Shown piece by piece: positions 51,861 through 61,188 of a DNA stretch of 64,000 nucleotides. The DNA is from Acidobacteriota bacterium (GTDB lineage Bacteria; Acidobacteriota; Blastocatellia; Pyrinomonadales; Pyrinomonadaceae): positions 682,001-746,000 of the forward strand of contig JAIVJZ010000040.1 of NCBI GenBank assembly GCA_020199775.1, read 5' to 3'. A program made the position numbers and the translations under genes. How positions within the stretch are numbered: position 1 is the first letter of the stretch; each line of letters starts with the position of its first letter. The notes under the pieces were generated by a model that was given only the letters and a program-made list of their open reading frames with translations, did not search any database and was not told the DNA's origin.

Positions 51861-53723
51861 TTACTTGCTCAGTCCTTCGACAAGGACGCGCCCGACGGCG
51901 TTGCTCGGCGACTGGACGCGTAGAATCGAGGCGAGCGTCGGCGCGATGTCGGCGGGCGTGGCGGCTTGCGCGTAACGACCCGCGGCGACGCCTTGCCCCA
52001 TGATGATGAGCGGGACATGCGTGTCGTACGAGTAGGGCGAGCCGTGCGTCGCGGGGATCGGGCTTGCGCCCTCGCCGAAATATTTGAACGGTTCCTGCAC
52101 CATGATCACGTCGCCACTGCGGCGCGGGTGGAAGCCGTGCAGCACGCGCCGACCCGTCACGTCTCCGGCGGAGATGCTGCCCGTCTCAAGTTGCGTGCGC
52201 GTGAAAGCGCGGTTGATGCCCGGCACGGTCAGGACGGCTTCGGCCACGACCCGCTCGATCTCTTCGCGGTTGATGCCGTCGCGTTTGAGGGCGACGGTGT
52301 TGAAGAAGAGGTTGGCGTTATAGAGCGTCTCCGAAATGTAGTCGGCGGTCGAATCCTTGTCTTCGCCCTTGCGGCCGAAGCGCGCGCGGACGGCGTTGCG
52401 CGCGGCGTTCATGATGTCCGTGTTGCTGATGCGCCCGCCCGTGAGCCCCATCGCCGAAGCGTGTTCGGGGATGGGCGCGACGCCGTGGTCGGCCGTGAAG
52501 GCGACGAGCGTGTGCTGCAAGCCGACTTTCGCGTTGACGAAATCGAGCAGCGCGCCGATCTGCCCGTCGGTGCGCAGCGTGATGTCCATCGCCTCCTGAC
52601 TGTACGGCCCGAAGCGATGCCCGACGTAATCGTTCGCGGAGAAACTGATGGTGAGCACGTCCGTGTCGGCGTCGCGCCCCAGATTCTCATTCTCGATTGC
52701 CGCCTGCGTGAACGCGACGAGCAGGTCGTTCGAGAAGGGCGAATAGTCGAGAGCGCCCCAACACTCGCGGCTCGCGGCGGCCGGGCTGCCCGCGATCTTG
52801 TGCGGGAAAGTATTTGTGTCGGGGGCTGTCCCGATGTTTTCCCAGGGGGGCGCGTCCGCCCCGGCGCGTCGTTCATACTCGCCCGTGTCCCTGAGTAGGC
52901 GCGTCCACTCCATGCCGCAATATTTATCCGCCGGGCGCGCCGCGTTGAGGCGCCCGACCCACGCGGGCAGTTCGTTGAAGTAGTAGTTGGTCGAGACCAT
53001 GTTGCCCGTAAACGGGCTGAACCAGTAGGCCGCGTTGGCGTGGCGACCGGCGGGCAGGAGCGCGCCGCGATCTTTCGAGGAGATGCCGATCACTTTCGAG
53101 CGATTGTTGACGAGCCGGAGTTCGTCGCCGAGCGTCGAGGCGATCAGGCGGCGCGGGCTGGAAGCCCTCTCGCCCGCGCCGCCGCCGAAGAGTTGCCAGC
53201 GCGCACGGTCGGGGCGGTCTTCCGGGTCGGACGCGTTCGACACGATGCGCCCCACCTCGCGGTCGTACCAATCGTTGGCGATGATGCCCGTCTCGGAAGG
53301 CCACGCGCCGGTCATGATGGTGGCGTGGCCGGGCGCGGTGTAAGTCGGCATGTGATCGTAGTTGGCGTTCGTCCACTGCGCGCCGTCGCGCGCGAGGCGA
53401 CGCAGGCCGCCGCCCGGCGCGAAGAGATCGCCGAAGCGTTCGAGGTAGTCGGCGCGGAATTGATCGACGACGATGACGAGCACGAGTCGCGGCCGCGCCT
53501 GCGGCGGCGGCGGCGTCTGAACTTGACGCGCGGCAGTCTGCGCTGCGGCTGATCCGGCGGGCGTCGCGCTCGTGCGACTCGCGCCGCGCGCGGGCTGCTG
53601 CCGCCGCTGCTGCTGCTGCTGCGCGGGCACGCTTCCGGCGAGCGAGAGAAGAACGAGGAGAGTCGAAAGAATTAAACTCACACCGGGGCGTACGGCGGCG
53701 ACGCGGGCGCATTGATGTGTCAT
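51861..53723 (-). CDS. PafA-like alkaline phosphatase superfamily protein
   Basis: About 620 residues from the ATG at 53723 (AGAGG about 8 bases upstream). A signal peptide (SLILSTLLVLLSLAGSVPA) precedes a poly-Gln stretch. The AP-superfamily core has VIVVDQFRADYLERFGDLF (first metal Asp), NYDHMPTYTAPGHATIMTG with the Thr nucleophile as in PafA, SFSANDYVGHRFGPYS and FTADHGVAPIPEHA (metal ligands). It is an exported phosphomonoesterase candidate for phosphate scavenging. A longer frame reaching 53822 is discarded because it would bury the signal peptide. It is divergent from 53803-54396. Confidence 0.9.
   Translation of the reverse strand: MTHQCARVAAVRPGVSLILSTLLVLLSLAGSVPAQQQQQRRQQPARGASRTSATPAGSAAAQTAARQVQTPPPPQARPRLVLVIVVDQFRADYLERFGDLFAPGGGLRRLARDGAQWTNANYDHMPTYTAPGHATIMTGAWPSETGIIANDWYDREVGRIVSNASDPEDRPDRARWQLFGGGAGERASSPRRLIASTLGDELRLVNNRSKVIGISSKDRGALLPAGRHANAAYWFSPFTGNMVSTNYYFNELPAWVGRLNAARPADKYCGMEWTRLLRDTGEYERRAGADAPPWENIGTAPDTNTFPHKIAGSPAAASRECWGALDYSPFSNDLLVAFTQAAIENENLGRDADTDVLTISFSANDYVGHRFGPYSQEAMDITLRTDGQIGALLDFVNAKVGLQHTLVAFTADHGVAPIPEHASAMGLTGGRISNTDIMNAARNAVRARFGRKGEDKDSTADYISETLYNANLFFNTVALKRDGINREEIERVVAEAVLTVPGINRAFTRTQLETGSISAGDVTGRRVLHGFHPRRSGDVIMVQEPFKYFGEGASPIPATHGSPYSYDTHVPLIIMGQGVAAGRYAQAATPADIAPTLASILRVQSPSNAVGRVLVEGLSK
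53607..53621. repeat. (CTG)5 tract encoding poly-Gln
   Basis: Five CTG units are read on the reverse strand as QQQQQ directly after the phosphatase signal peptide. Confidence 0.85.
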
Positions 53724-53802
53724 CGAAAGCCTCTTTTGCGAATGTGCAGACGAGTCGGGAGTCTCTGGTCTGTGACGTAAATTGAACGACGAGCGTGCGG
53801 GC

Positions 53803-54396
53803 ATGATAACATCACGGCACAAGTCGGACGAAGGTCGGACGACGGCAGGCGACGAACCATTTGGAGCGATTTCAACGTTGAGCGAACTTGAAGCGGAATG
53901 GGCGCGACGGCTGGCCGAGGCCGAACAGAGCGCGCGGGCGGGCGGGCGCGGCGACGTGGCCGACTACCTCGCCTTGCGTGCCTTGAACGACATGGCGCGC
54001 AACACCGGCATCGAATGGCTGCTCGCCACCTTTACCGCGCACGCGGGCGAAGCCAACCGCGCGGGCGCAGGTATCCGGCTCACGAACACGGACGCGCACC
54101 GTTTTCGCGTCGGCGCGTCCACGATGGTCGGACGCCGCCTGTCGCTCACGTTGGGCGTGCGCGTCTTGACCGTCGAGGCCGGTTGGCCGCGCACCCCACG
54201 CGACGGCATCGTGCGTGGCGGCGGGCTGGCCGCCGCCCGCATCACACACTTCGGCAACCCTCCCGCCAACGACGAACTCCTGCTCATGCAGAAAACGGGC
54301 GACGCCCCGCGCTGGATGGTGCTCGACGCGGCGGGCGTGCGCCCCACGCTCGAAGAGGCGCGCGTTGCCCAACACGTCGCGAAGTTGCTGAGTTGA
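53803..54396 (+). CDS. Hypothetical protein, conserved-looking
   Basis: About 197 residues from the ATG at 53803 (an earlier ATG is at 53782). It opens with a helical, Ala/Glu/Arg-rich half (LSELEAEWARRLAEAEQSARAG), followed by a beta-rich half (RFRVGASTMVGRRLSLTLGVRVLTVEAGWP, RWMVLDAAGVRPTL). It has no signal peptide, membrane span or known motif. It is divergent from the phosphatase gene and overlaps none of its likely coding sequence. I do not recognise the family; codon structure and length support a real gene. Confidence 0.65.
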   Translation: MITSRHKSDEGRTTAGDEPFGAISTLSELEAEWARRLAEAEQSARAGGRGDVADYLALRALNDMARNTGIEWLLATFTAHAGEANRAGAGIRLTNTDAHRFRVGASTMVGRRLSLTLGVRVLTVEAGWPRTPRDGIVRGGGLAAARITHFGNPPANDELLLMQKTGDAPRWMVLDAAGVRPTLEEARVAQHVAKLLS

Positions 54397-54711
54397 ACCC
54401 GGACGGCGAGGCCGCAAACGATATGCGTCGCGGCCTGCACGTTTTGGAACAATACGAAGCGCGCCCGCGCAGTCTAAATTCCCGCCCCCGCCTAAATCAT
54501 CAAGTTACATCAACTTAACCGTCGCTCGCCGCCGCCGCGCCCGCGCTGGCATGGCGCTTGCCATGTTGTCCGGCATCTCGCCGTCATCTTTCGCGATGAA
54601 CAGGCGAACGTGGCTGTCGCCAATCGAATCCGCCGCCACCGCCAATCACTTGCCCTGTGAACGGCACTACGGCGCGCCGACGCCGCAAGTTTGAACTTAA
54701 GGAGTTCGCAC
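54397..54711. other. Gap before the Arg/Asp-rich exported protein
   Basis: About 315 bases with no convincing gene on either strand. It should hold the promoter of the gene starting at 54712. I see no clear -35/-10 pair and no repeat family member. Confidence 0.5.
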
Positions 54712-55374
54712 ATGATTAACCGACGCACGACCGTTTTAACCGTCATCTCCGCCATCCTCTTCGCCTTCTGCCTGCCCACCATCGCCTCCGCGCAGTGGGA
54801 TCGCGACCGCGACTATCGCCGCGACCGTCGCAACAACGACGACTACCGCAACGACCGCTACGGGCGCAACAACGATACGCGCTACCTGCGCGACGTGGCC
54901 GAGCGCGTGAAAGATAACGCGCGCCGTCTTGAGCGCGACGTGGATCGCCTGCTCGACAACAGCCGCGTCAACGGCACGCGCCGCGAGGATCGCATCAACA
55001 ACGAAGTGAAAGAGTTCCGGCAGGCGGCCGACCGCTTCCGCAGTCGCGTCGGCGATAACGGCAACGACCGCAACCGCGGCTATCAAGAGGCGCAGTACCT
55101 CATGCAGGCCGCCAACAACACCGAGCGCATGCTCTCGCGCCTGCGCGTCGATTCGCGCACCTACGCCGACTGGCGTCAGATCAAACAGGACTTGCGCACC
55201 ATCGCCAACGCCTATGGCATGCGTTATGACGGCTACGACGACGGCTACTATCGCGGCAGCAACGGCGGCTACGACCCGCGCAACAACCGCAATCGTGGTC
55301 GCGACCGCGACCGCGACCGCGACGACAACTGGTGGCGTCAACTGCCCAACATCATCAACGGTCGCCGCCCGTAA
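54712..55374 (+). CDS. Exported Arg/Asp/Asn-rich protein
   Basis: 220 residues from the ATG at 54712 with AAGGAG 7 bases upstream. A signal peptide (TVISAILFAFCLPTIASA) is followed by a low-complexity RDRDYRRDRRNNDDYRND segment. A helical middle comes next (DVAERVKDNARRLERDVDRLL, EVKEFRQAADRFRSRV, MQAANNTERMLSRL), and a second Arg/Asp/Gly/Tyr-rich tail ends the protein. No family is recognised. Similar exported helical proteins with charged flanks are common in Acidobacteriota. A perfect hairpin follows at 55415-55461. Confidence 0.75.
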   Translation: MINRRTTVLTVISAILFAFCLPTIASAQWDRDRDYRRDRRNNDDYRNDRYGRNNDTRYLRDVAERVKDNARRLERDVDRLLDNSRVNGTRREDRINNEVKEFRQAADRFRSRVGDNGNDRNRGYQEAQYLMQAANNTERMLSRLRVDSRTYADWRQIKQDLRTIANAYGMRYDGYDDGYYRGSNGGYDPRNNRNRGRDRDRDRDDNWWRQLPNIINGRRP

Positions 55375-55414
55375 GTTGCTAAAGACGACTTAAGCGAGCA
55401 AGGGGTCAGGGTAT

Positions 55415-55461
55415 AAAGTGAAGGCCGGTCTGACGTGCTATGTCAGACCGGCCTTCACTTT
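55415..55461 (+). terminator. Terminator hairpin, perfect 20-bp stem
   Basis: The stem 55415-55434 pairs with 55442-55461 around a 7-base loop and ends in TTTTA. It lies 40 bases after the stop at 55374 and 40 bases before rsmI. The seven-base word pattern of the repeat family is absent. Confidence 0.8.
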
Positions 55462-55500
55462 TACGTCTCCGCTTTTATCTTTTGTCTTACAATACGGCGC

Positions 55501-56385
55501 ATGTCAGAACGCGCCATCACCGCCGTGGCGGCGGGCACGCTCTACCTCGTCGCCACGCCCATCGGCAATCTCGAAGACATCACCGGGCGCGCCCTGCGCG
55601 TGCTCCGCGAAGTTGACGTGATCGCTTGCGAAGACACGCGCCACACCCGCACGCTCCTTAATCATTTCGGCATCACGACCAAAACCCTCAGCTACCACGA
55701 GCACAACGAACGCGAGCGCGCCGCCGAACTCGCCGCACGCATCGCCGCGGGCGCGAGCGTCGCCGTCGTCTCCGATGCGGGCACGCCCGGCATCAACGAC
55801 CCCGGCTTCCGCCTCGTGCGCGCGTGCGTCGAGCGCGGCCTCAACGTCGTCCCCGTCCCCGGCGCGACGGCTTTCGTCTCCGCGCTCGTCGCTTCGGGTC
55901 TCCCGACCGACGAGTTTTACTTCGCCGGTTTTCTCCCCCCGCGCCAACACGCGCGCCGCCTGCGGCTCGCCGCGCTGGGCGACCTCAACGCCACGCTCGT
56001 CTTCTACGAAGCGCCGCACCGCATCGCCGACGCGCTCTCGGACGCGCGCGAAATCCTCGGCGAACGCGAAGCGGCGGTCGCGCGCGAACTCACGAAACTC
56101 CATGAAGAGATCGCGCGCGGGCGTCTCACCGATCTCGTCGCGCGCTTCTCCGGCCAGACGCCCGCGCGCGGCGAGATGGTGCTCGTCATAGACCGGCGCC
56201 GCATCGCCGTGGCCGAGGCGGGCGAGCAACCGACACCGGACATCGCCGCGCTCGTCGCCGCGTTTGAAAGCGAAGGGCTCGACCCGCGCGCCGCCCTCAA
56301 ACGCGCCGCGCGCGAACTCGGTCTCAACCGCGACGAAGCCTACCGCCGCCTCGTCGCCGCCCGCGCGCAGGCGAAACGCGAATGA
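55501..56385 (+). CDS. rsmI: 16S rRNA 2'-O-ribose methyltransferase RsmI
   Basis: 294 residues. GTLYLVATPIGNLEDITGRALRVLREVDVIACEDTRHTRTLLNHFGI and VAVVSDAGTPGINDPGFRLVRACVERGLNVVPVPGATAFVSALVASGLP are the family signatures, followed by FYEAPHRIADALSDAREILGERE and ARELTKLHEEI. RsmI methylates C1402 of 16S rRNA. The ATG at 55501 gives the usual N-terminus; an upstream extension is unlikely. It stands before the small acidic gene at 56428. Confidence 0.95.
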   Translation: MSERAITAVAAGTLYLVATPIGNLEDITGRALRVLREVDVIACEDTRHTRTLLNHFGITTKTLSYHEHNERERAAELAARIAAGASVAVVSDAGTPGINDPGFRLVRACVERGLNVVPVPGATAFVSALVASGLPTDEFYFAGFLPPRQHARRLRLAALGDLNATLVFYEAPHRIADALSDAREILGEREAAVARELTKLHEEIARGRLTDLVARFSGQTPARGEMVLVIDRRRIAVAEAGEQPTPDIAALVAAFESEGLDPRAALKRAARELGLNRDEAYRRLVAARAQAKRE

Positions 56386-56427
56386 GTTTTTCAAATTGTC
56401 GAAACGGATCACACGGGAGAGAGGGAC

Positions 56428-56613
56428 ATGCACGAAGACGAACAGGCCGAAACCTTCAACCAAGATCAGCAGGAGATGTTTCAGAATCCCGACACCAACC
56501 TCGGAGAGACGCGCCCGCGCACGCCCGGCGCCGAAAGCATCCCGCCCGCGGACGACGACGAGGCTTCCGACGACTCCGGCCAACGCAAACTCGTCAATCC
56601 GAATTTGATCTGA
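56428..56613 (+). CDS. Small acidic hypothetical protein
   Basis: 61 residues, strongly acidic and polar (MHEDEQAETFNQDQQEMFQN, PPADDDEASDDSGQ). It has no hydrophobic core and is probably disordered. GAGAGAGGG lies about 5 bases before the ATG, which supports translation. It follows rsmI by 42 bases and may be co-transcribed. Family and function are unknown. Confidence 0.6.
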   Translation: MHEDEQAETFNQDQQEMFQNPDTNLGETRPRTPGAESIPPADDDEASDDSGQRKLVNPNLI

Positions 56614-56662
56614 TTGAGCCGTTCGATGTGCGGCGCGTGAGCGGAGGTGAGAGACAGGGTCG

Positions 56663-59600
56663 TCACGGTTGCGCGCCGGCCTCTTGCAACAACTTGTCCA
56701 GCCACAGATTCGCCAGCTTCTCCTGCACGGTGTTGGCGCGCAGGCGGTCGTTGAGGTTTTTGAAGTCAACTTGATCGAGGAGTTGATCCTGATTGAAGCA
56801 GGAGAAGACGAACGACTCCGCGCCCGTCCGCGGATCGACGTGCCGCTGCAAGCACTGCGCGCAAACCTCTTTCATCATGCACTGCATCGGGCTGTTGATC
56901 GAGCCGACGCCGACGTGCGCCGGGTCGAAGTGCGGGGCGAGCACGCCGTGGCGCGCCGCCTTCACCGCCGCCATCATGCGATCCGAGCCGATGGCGATGA
57001 GGCGTTTGATGTCGCCTAAGGAGAAGACCGCCTCGCCCAGTTCGCCTTCGGCGTAAGCCTTCATCGCCTGCACGATGTTGCCGCGGTAGTGCCTGTCCTG
57101 CGCGCGACTCGGTTCTATTGCAGCGCCCGTATCCGTCGCCCAGATGATTTGATCGGTGGCCGCTTCGATCTCCTCGCGCTTGAAGAGGTCTTCGCCTTTT
57201 TTGTAGCCCGCGAAATAGACGACGCGGCAGTTGTTTTCTCTGAGCGCGCGCGCTATCGAGAACAGCACGGCGTTGCCGAGCCCGCCGCCCGCGAGCAGCA
57301 CCGTCTCGCCCGACGGTATCTCCGTGGGCGTGCCCGTCGGCCCCATCACGACGACCTGTTGACCGGGTTGCAAAAGCGCGCACTGGCGCGACGACGCGCC
57401 CATCTCAAGCACGATGAGGCTGAGCAATCCCTGCTCCTTGTCAACCCACGCGCCCGTCAAGGCCAAGCCCTCCATCGTCAGCTTCGTACCGCCTACCGGG
57501 CGCGCGTCCGTCTCGTAATTTTGCAGGCGGTAGAATTGTCCGGGGTGAAACTTTCGCGCCTGCATCGGCGCGCGCACGACCGTCTCGACAATCGTCGGCG
57601 TCAGTCGCTCGACCCGCACCACGCGCGCGATCAACTCGTCGTCCAACTTCTCGACGAGACGCTCGAACCGCGCCGCGCGCGTGCGCGCCGACTCGTGCCC
57701 GCGCCCCCCGGCTCCCTCACGCGCGTCCTCGATTTCACGTTCGGCGGCGGCGATCTCATCAGCGAACAGCGCGCACACTTCCTCGTAACCGAACTTGGCG
57801 GAGGCCATCGCCTTGACGACGTTCCCGGCGTAAACCGGATGGTTGTCGCCGTAGTAAGAGATGAGGCGTCCGGCGTTTTCGTAGGAGGTGAAAAACCCGC
57901 GCTCGCCCTTCGCCGCCGGGACGAGTCGAAACCTGCCGCCGCGTCCGGCGTCGCCGCCGCCGCCGTCTCCGCGCTCGACCTTGTGCGGCGCGAAGAACTC
58001 GCCCCACTCGTCGAGTTTGAACGTGCCGGGCTGCTCGCGCTCGTAGATCGTGTTCGGGCTTGTCCCCGCCGCCACGCAGACCGTGCGCGCCGCGAGTCTG
58101 ACGAATTCGCCCGAAGCTTTCCACTTGCGCGTGTCCGCGTCCTGCCGCATGCGCTCGAAGACGATGGCCGCCACCGCGTCGTGTTCGTCCGCGACGGCTT
58201 CGACCGGACTCATGTTCTCGACATAACTGATGCCCTCTTCGAGCGACTTGACGACCTCTTCGTGGTTGAGCCGGTAAGCGGGCGAATCCTGCAAGCGTTT
58301 GCGATAGACTATCGACACGCCGCCCCACGCGCGCACGAGCGGCACGAAGTCCGGCGACTCTCCCGCGTCGGCCGCGCGCTCGCGCTCCGCCCGCACCGCG
58401 CGCCCGTGCGTGAGAAATTCCTCGTAGACGCCGCGCTCCTCCGCGTCGAACCGCGCGAAAATTTCCTCTTCGCCAAACTCTCCGGTCAACGCTTCGTGCC
58501 GCGCGAGAATCTTCTCGACCTGCACGGGGTAATAGGCGAACAACTCAGTCGCCGTGTCTATCGCCGTCAGCCCGCCGCCGATGACGACCGCCGGGAGGCG
58601 CACTTGCAGGTTGGCGAGCGAATCGCCTTTGAACGCGCCCGTGAGTTGCAGAGCCATCAGGAAATCCGACGCCTTGCGGATACCGCGCATCAGGTTGTTG
58701 CGCATCTCGACGATGGTCGGGCGACCCGCGCCCGTCGCAATCGCGATGTGATCGAAGCCCAGACGCCACGCGTCTTCGATGTCGAGCGTTCCGCCGAAGC
58801 GCACGCCGCCGTAGAAGCGGAAGTTCGCGCGGCGCGCGAGCGCGAGGTGAATCATCGTCAGAAAATTCTTGTCCCAGCGCACCGTGATGCCGTACTCGGA
58901 GACGCCGCCGAAGCCCGCGAGCACGCGCGCGTCCAGCGGCGACTCGATCTCGCGCACGTCGGCCACCGCAAGCGGCACACGCCTTCCGCCGTCGCCCGTG
59001 AGCGCGGCGTTCAGCGGTTCGATCTTCAAGCCGTCGATGCCGACGACGCCGAAGCCTTCGTTCAAGAGATAATGCGCGAGCGTGTAACCGGCGGGGCCGA
59101 GGCCGACGACGAGGACGTTGCGCCCGTTGTAGGGGAGCGCGTGCGGGCGTTTGGCGTTGAGCGGGTTCCAGCGCGTGAGCAGCGCGTAGATTTCAAAGCC
59201 GTAGGGCAGCGCGAGCACGTCCGTCAGCACGCCCGTCTCGGCCTGCGGGATGTTGACCGGCTCCTGCTTCTGGAAGATGCACGACTTCATGCAGTCGTTG
59301 CAGATGCGATGACCCGTGCCCGGGCACATCGGGTTGTCGATCATCACGATGGCGAGCGCAGCCAGAGAGTCGCCGTCGCGTTGCAGGACGTGCATCTCGG
59401 AAATCTTCTCGTCGAGCGGGCAGCCTTCGAGCGCGATGCCGAGCGGGTTGCGCTTCAAAGAGCCGTCGCGTTCGTGCAAACCTTTCGAGCAGGAATCCTT
59501 GTCGCGCTCGTGGCAATAGAGACAGTAGTGAACTTCGTCCAACACCTCGCGCCGCGTGGCTCGCGTGTCCGTCAACCCGAAGCCGTCGCGGCGGCGCAAG

Positions 59601-60532
59601 TTCCGATCCAGCCCGCGCATCCGCTCCGGCAACTCCGCGTCGTGACGCTCGATCTGCACGAGATGTTCATAATTCAAAGGGTGCGGCACGCGAAAACTGA
59701 CCCACCCGCCGACCCGCGCCTTCGCCGCCGCTTGCGTGCTGTGCACCGCCGCCCACGTCTCCACGAGACGCAGAGCAGACTTCACAAACGCCGCCTCCTC
59801 GTCCCGCGCTTCATTTCCACCGGCGGCGATCTCAAATTCCTTCAGCGCACCCGCGGCCTCCGTCTGCGCCGCCCGCTCGCGCGCCTCTCCGATCTCTTCG
59901 CGCAGGCTTCGCGCCCCGCCCCCCACGCCTTTCGCCGCGCCCGCCTCGTCAATGGCTGCTTCACCCTTCGCCAACCACTCTTCCCAGGCGAGCAGCCGCG
60001 CGCACATGCGCGCCACGGCGAGTTCCGCGTCGTCCGCTCCGAGCGTGTCGGCGGGGGAGACGGCGCGGAGCAAACGTTCGAGGGTGTCTTGCACGGCATC
60101 TGCGTCGAAGGTGAGAGCCTTCTCCGGCGGGACGCGTTTCGACGCGCGGCGCGAGATGAACGTCTTGAATTGAAAGACGACATCCTGCGCCCTGATGCGC
60201 TCGGCGTGCGCCGTGCGTTCGGCCTCGACATCGAACAACCGCGCGACGAAGCGCGACAGGTGCGGCGCGGCGGCGATGAGCAGTTCCGACTCGGCGCGCG
60301 TCCCGCGCAGGTTCGCGCCGCGCGCCGCGACGTATGCCGTCAACGCGGCGTGCAGTGCCGGGTCTTCCTCTCCCAGCCCCGCGTAGAAGGCCGCCGTCAG
60401 TTGGCCGAGGCGTTCCGGCCGGTAGAGATCGCTGTAACGAAAATCGGCGACGCCGAGCGGGAAGTCCGCGCCCGTCCCGGCATCGCTGCCCGGCGCACCC
60501 GTACTACTGCTGTCGAGGGAATTATCCTGCAT
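56663..60532 (-). CDS. Large fused GltD-like / ferredoxin-NADP reductase-like oxidoreductase
   Basis: 1289 residues. About 1-320 is a helical N-terminal region I do not recognise. C-x2-C motifs at CLYCHERDKDSC (from about 334) and CPGTGHRICNDCMKSC (about 399-415) suggest the iron-sulfur domain of GltD/dihydropyrimidine-dehydrogenase proteins. GltD-like FAD/NAD(P) folds follow: VLVVGLGPAGYTLAHYLL (about 469) and VVIGGGLTAIDTATELF (about 644). From about 964 a PyrK/FNR-like reductase has RVVRVERLTPTIVETVVRAP, LLAGGGLGNAVLFSIARAL and a C-terminal 2Fe-2S motif CMMKEVCAQCLQRH (about 1212). The order resembles a fusion of NfnB with NfnA, the bifurcating NADH-dependent ferredoxin:NADP reductase. Function is inferred from architecture. 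Confidence 0.85.
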   Translation of the reverse strand: MQDNSLDSSSTGAPGSDAGTGADFPLGVADFRYSDLYRPERLGQLTAAFYAGLGEEDPALHAALTAYVAARGANLRGTRAESELLIAAAPHLSRFVARLFDVEAERTAHAERIRAQDVVFQFKTFISRRASKRVPPEKALTFDADAVQDTLERLLRAVSPADTLGADDAELAVARMCARLLAWEEWLAKGEAAIDEAGAAKGVGGGARSLREEIGEARERAAQTEAAGALKEFEIAAGGNEARDEEAAFVKSALRLVETWAAVHSTQAAAKARVGGWVSFRVPHPLNYEHLVQIERHDAELPERMRGLDRNLRRRDGFGLTDTRATRREVLDEVHYCLYCHERDKDSCSKGLHERDGSLKRNPLGIALEGCPLDEKISEMHVLQRDGDSLAALAIVMIDNPMCPGTGHRICNDCMKSCIFQKQEPVNIPQAETGVLTDVLALPYGFEIYALLTRWNPLNAKRPHALPYNGRNVLVVGLGPAGYTLAHYLLNEGFGVVGIDGLKIEPLNAALTGDGGRRVPLAVADVREIESPLDARVLAGFGGVSEYGITVRWDKNFLTMIHLALARRANFRFYGGVRFGGTLDIEDAWRLGFDHIAIATGAGRPTIVEMRNNLMRGIRKASDFLMALQLTGAFKGDSLANLQVRLPAVVIGGGLTAIDTATELFAYYPVQVEKILARHEALTGEFGEEEIFARFDAEERGVYEEFLTHGRAVRAERERAADAGESPDFVPLVRAWGGVSIVYRKRLQDSPAYRLNHEEVVKSLEEGISYVENMSPVEAVADEHDAVAAIVFERMRQDADTRKWKASGEFVRLAARTVCVAAGTSPNTIYEREQPGTFKLDEWGEFFAPHKVERGDGGGGDAGRGGRFRLVPAAKGERGFFTSYENAGRLISYYGDNHPVYAGNVVKAMASAKFGYEEVCALFADEIAAAEREIEDAREGAGGRGHESARTRAARFERLVEKLDDELIARVVRVERLTPTIVETVVRAPMQARKFHPGQFYRLQNYETDARPVGGTKLTMEGLALTGAWVDKEQGLLSLIVLEMGASSRQCALLQPGQQVVVMGPTGTPTEIPSGETVLLAGGGLGNAVLFSIARALRENNCRVVYFAGYKKGEDLFKREEIEAATDQIIWATDTGAAIEPSRAQDRHYRGNIVQAMKAYAEGELGEAVFSLGDIKRLIAIGSDRMMAAVKAARHGVLAPHFDPAHVGVGSINSPMQCMMKEVCAQCLQRHVDPRTGAESFVFSCFNQDQLLDQVDFKNLNDRLRANTVQEKLANLWLDKLLQEAGAQP

Positions 60533-60640
60533 AAGTTCAACTGCAAATGCTGTGTCTGAAAAATATCAAAGGAGAGACTTTCAAGACCGGCTCAAGAATT
60601 TCGCGGCGCGCCCGTACATCCTCGCGCGTCTTTATAACGA

Positions 60641-60668
60641 ATTATAGCACTGGCCTCGCGCGGGCAAA
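60641..60668 (-). promoter_or_regulatory. Promoter of the 1289-residue oxidoreductase gene
   Basis: On the reverse strand a perfect TATAAT (60641-60646) has TTTGCC 16 bases upstream (60663-60668), about 110 bases before the start codon. Confidence 0.6.
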
Positions 60669-60705
60669 GACCTCCAGAGGGGGGTTTGTCTATCTAGGGT
60701 TTGAG

Positions 60706-61155
60706 TTAAACTAGACCCCACTTCTTTTCAATCTTCCCAATATCATCAATCAAATAATTAAGTGCAACATCAGTCCATGTCTGGTAATCATTATGACTAT
60801 GGCGCTTCTCATGTTTATGGAGTAATTGAGAAGTCTCGGATAAAGATTTTACATCTTTATCAATCATAGGGATTCCAATAATGCTTAGAGTATTGGGGGT
60901 AAGGTGGGGTTTCAAACTGTACCAGTCTTGATGCTCTTGAAGTAGTTTGATAAGAATTTCCTTGTTAGTATTGTGGCTTGTTGTTATATCCCTAACCATC
61001 ACTCTCCACTTTGCTATCAACTCACGCTTATAAGCTAATTTTTCTCGCCGCTTCTCAATTCCCCAATTAGCCCACGGTGCAAACAGTGAGCCGATTGAGC
61101 CGGTTATAATTCCGGCTACTGCTCCAACTATGGCGGCAAGTACGGTGTCACTCAT
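60706..61155 (-). CDS. Membrane-anchored hypothetical protein, low GC
   Basis: 149 residues. One hydrophobic N-terminal segment (VLAAIVGAVAGIITGSIGSLFAPWANW) is followed by a basic stretch (EKRREKLAYKRELIAKWRVMV) and a helical body with QEHQDWYSLKPHL. The layout resembles small hypothetical proteins found in mobile islands. Its base composition is much more AT-rich than its neighbours and it has no family I can name. It is part of the accessory patch next to tRNA-Glu. Confidence 0.65.
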   Translation of the reverse strand: MSDTVLAAIVGAVAGIITGSIGSLFAPWANWGIEKRREKLAYKRELIAKWRVMVRDITTSHNTNKEILIKLLQEHQDWYSLKPHLTPNTLSIIGIPMIDKDVKSLSETSQLLHKHEKRHSHNDYQTWTDVALNYLIDDIGKIEKKWGLV

Positions 61156-61188
61156 AATTTTGGACTGTGCGGTTAAGGTGTCGTGTCG

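Noticed and set aside
57089..60559. An open frame of more than 1100 codons on the forward strand
   Set aside because: It lies opposite the clearly recognisable 1289-residue oxidoreductase gene; its translation is Arg/Glu/Val-rich with no motif, as expected for the antisense of GC-rich coding DNA.
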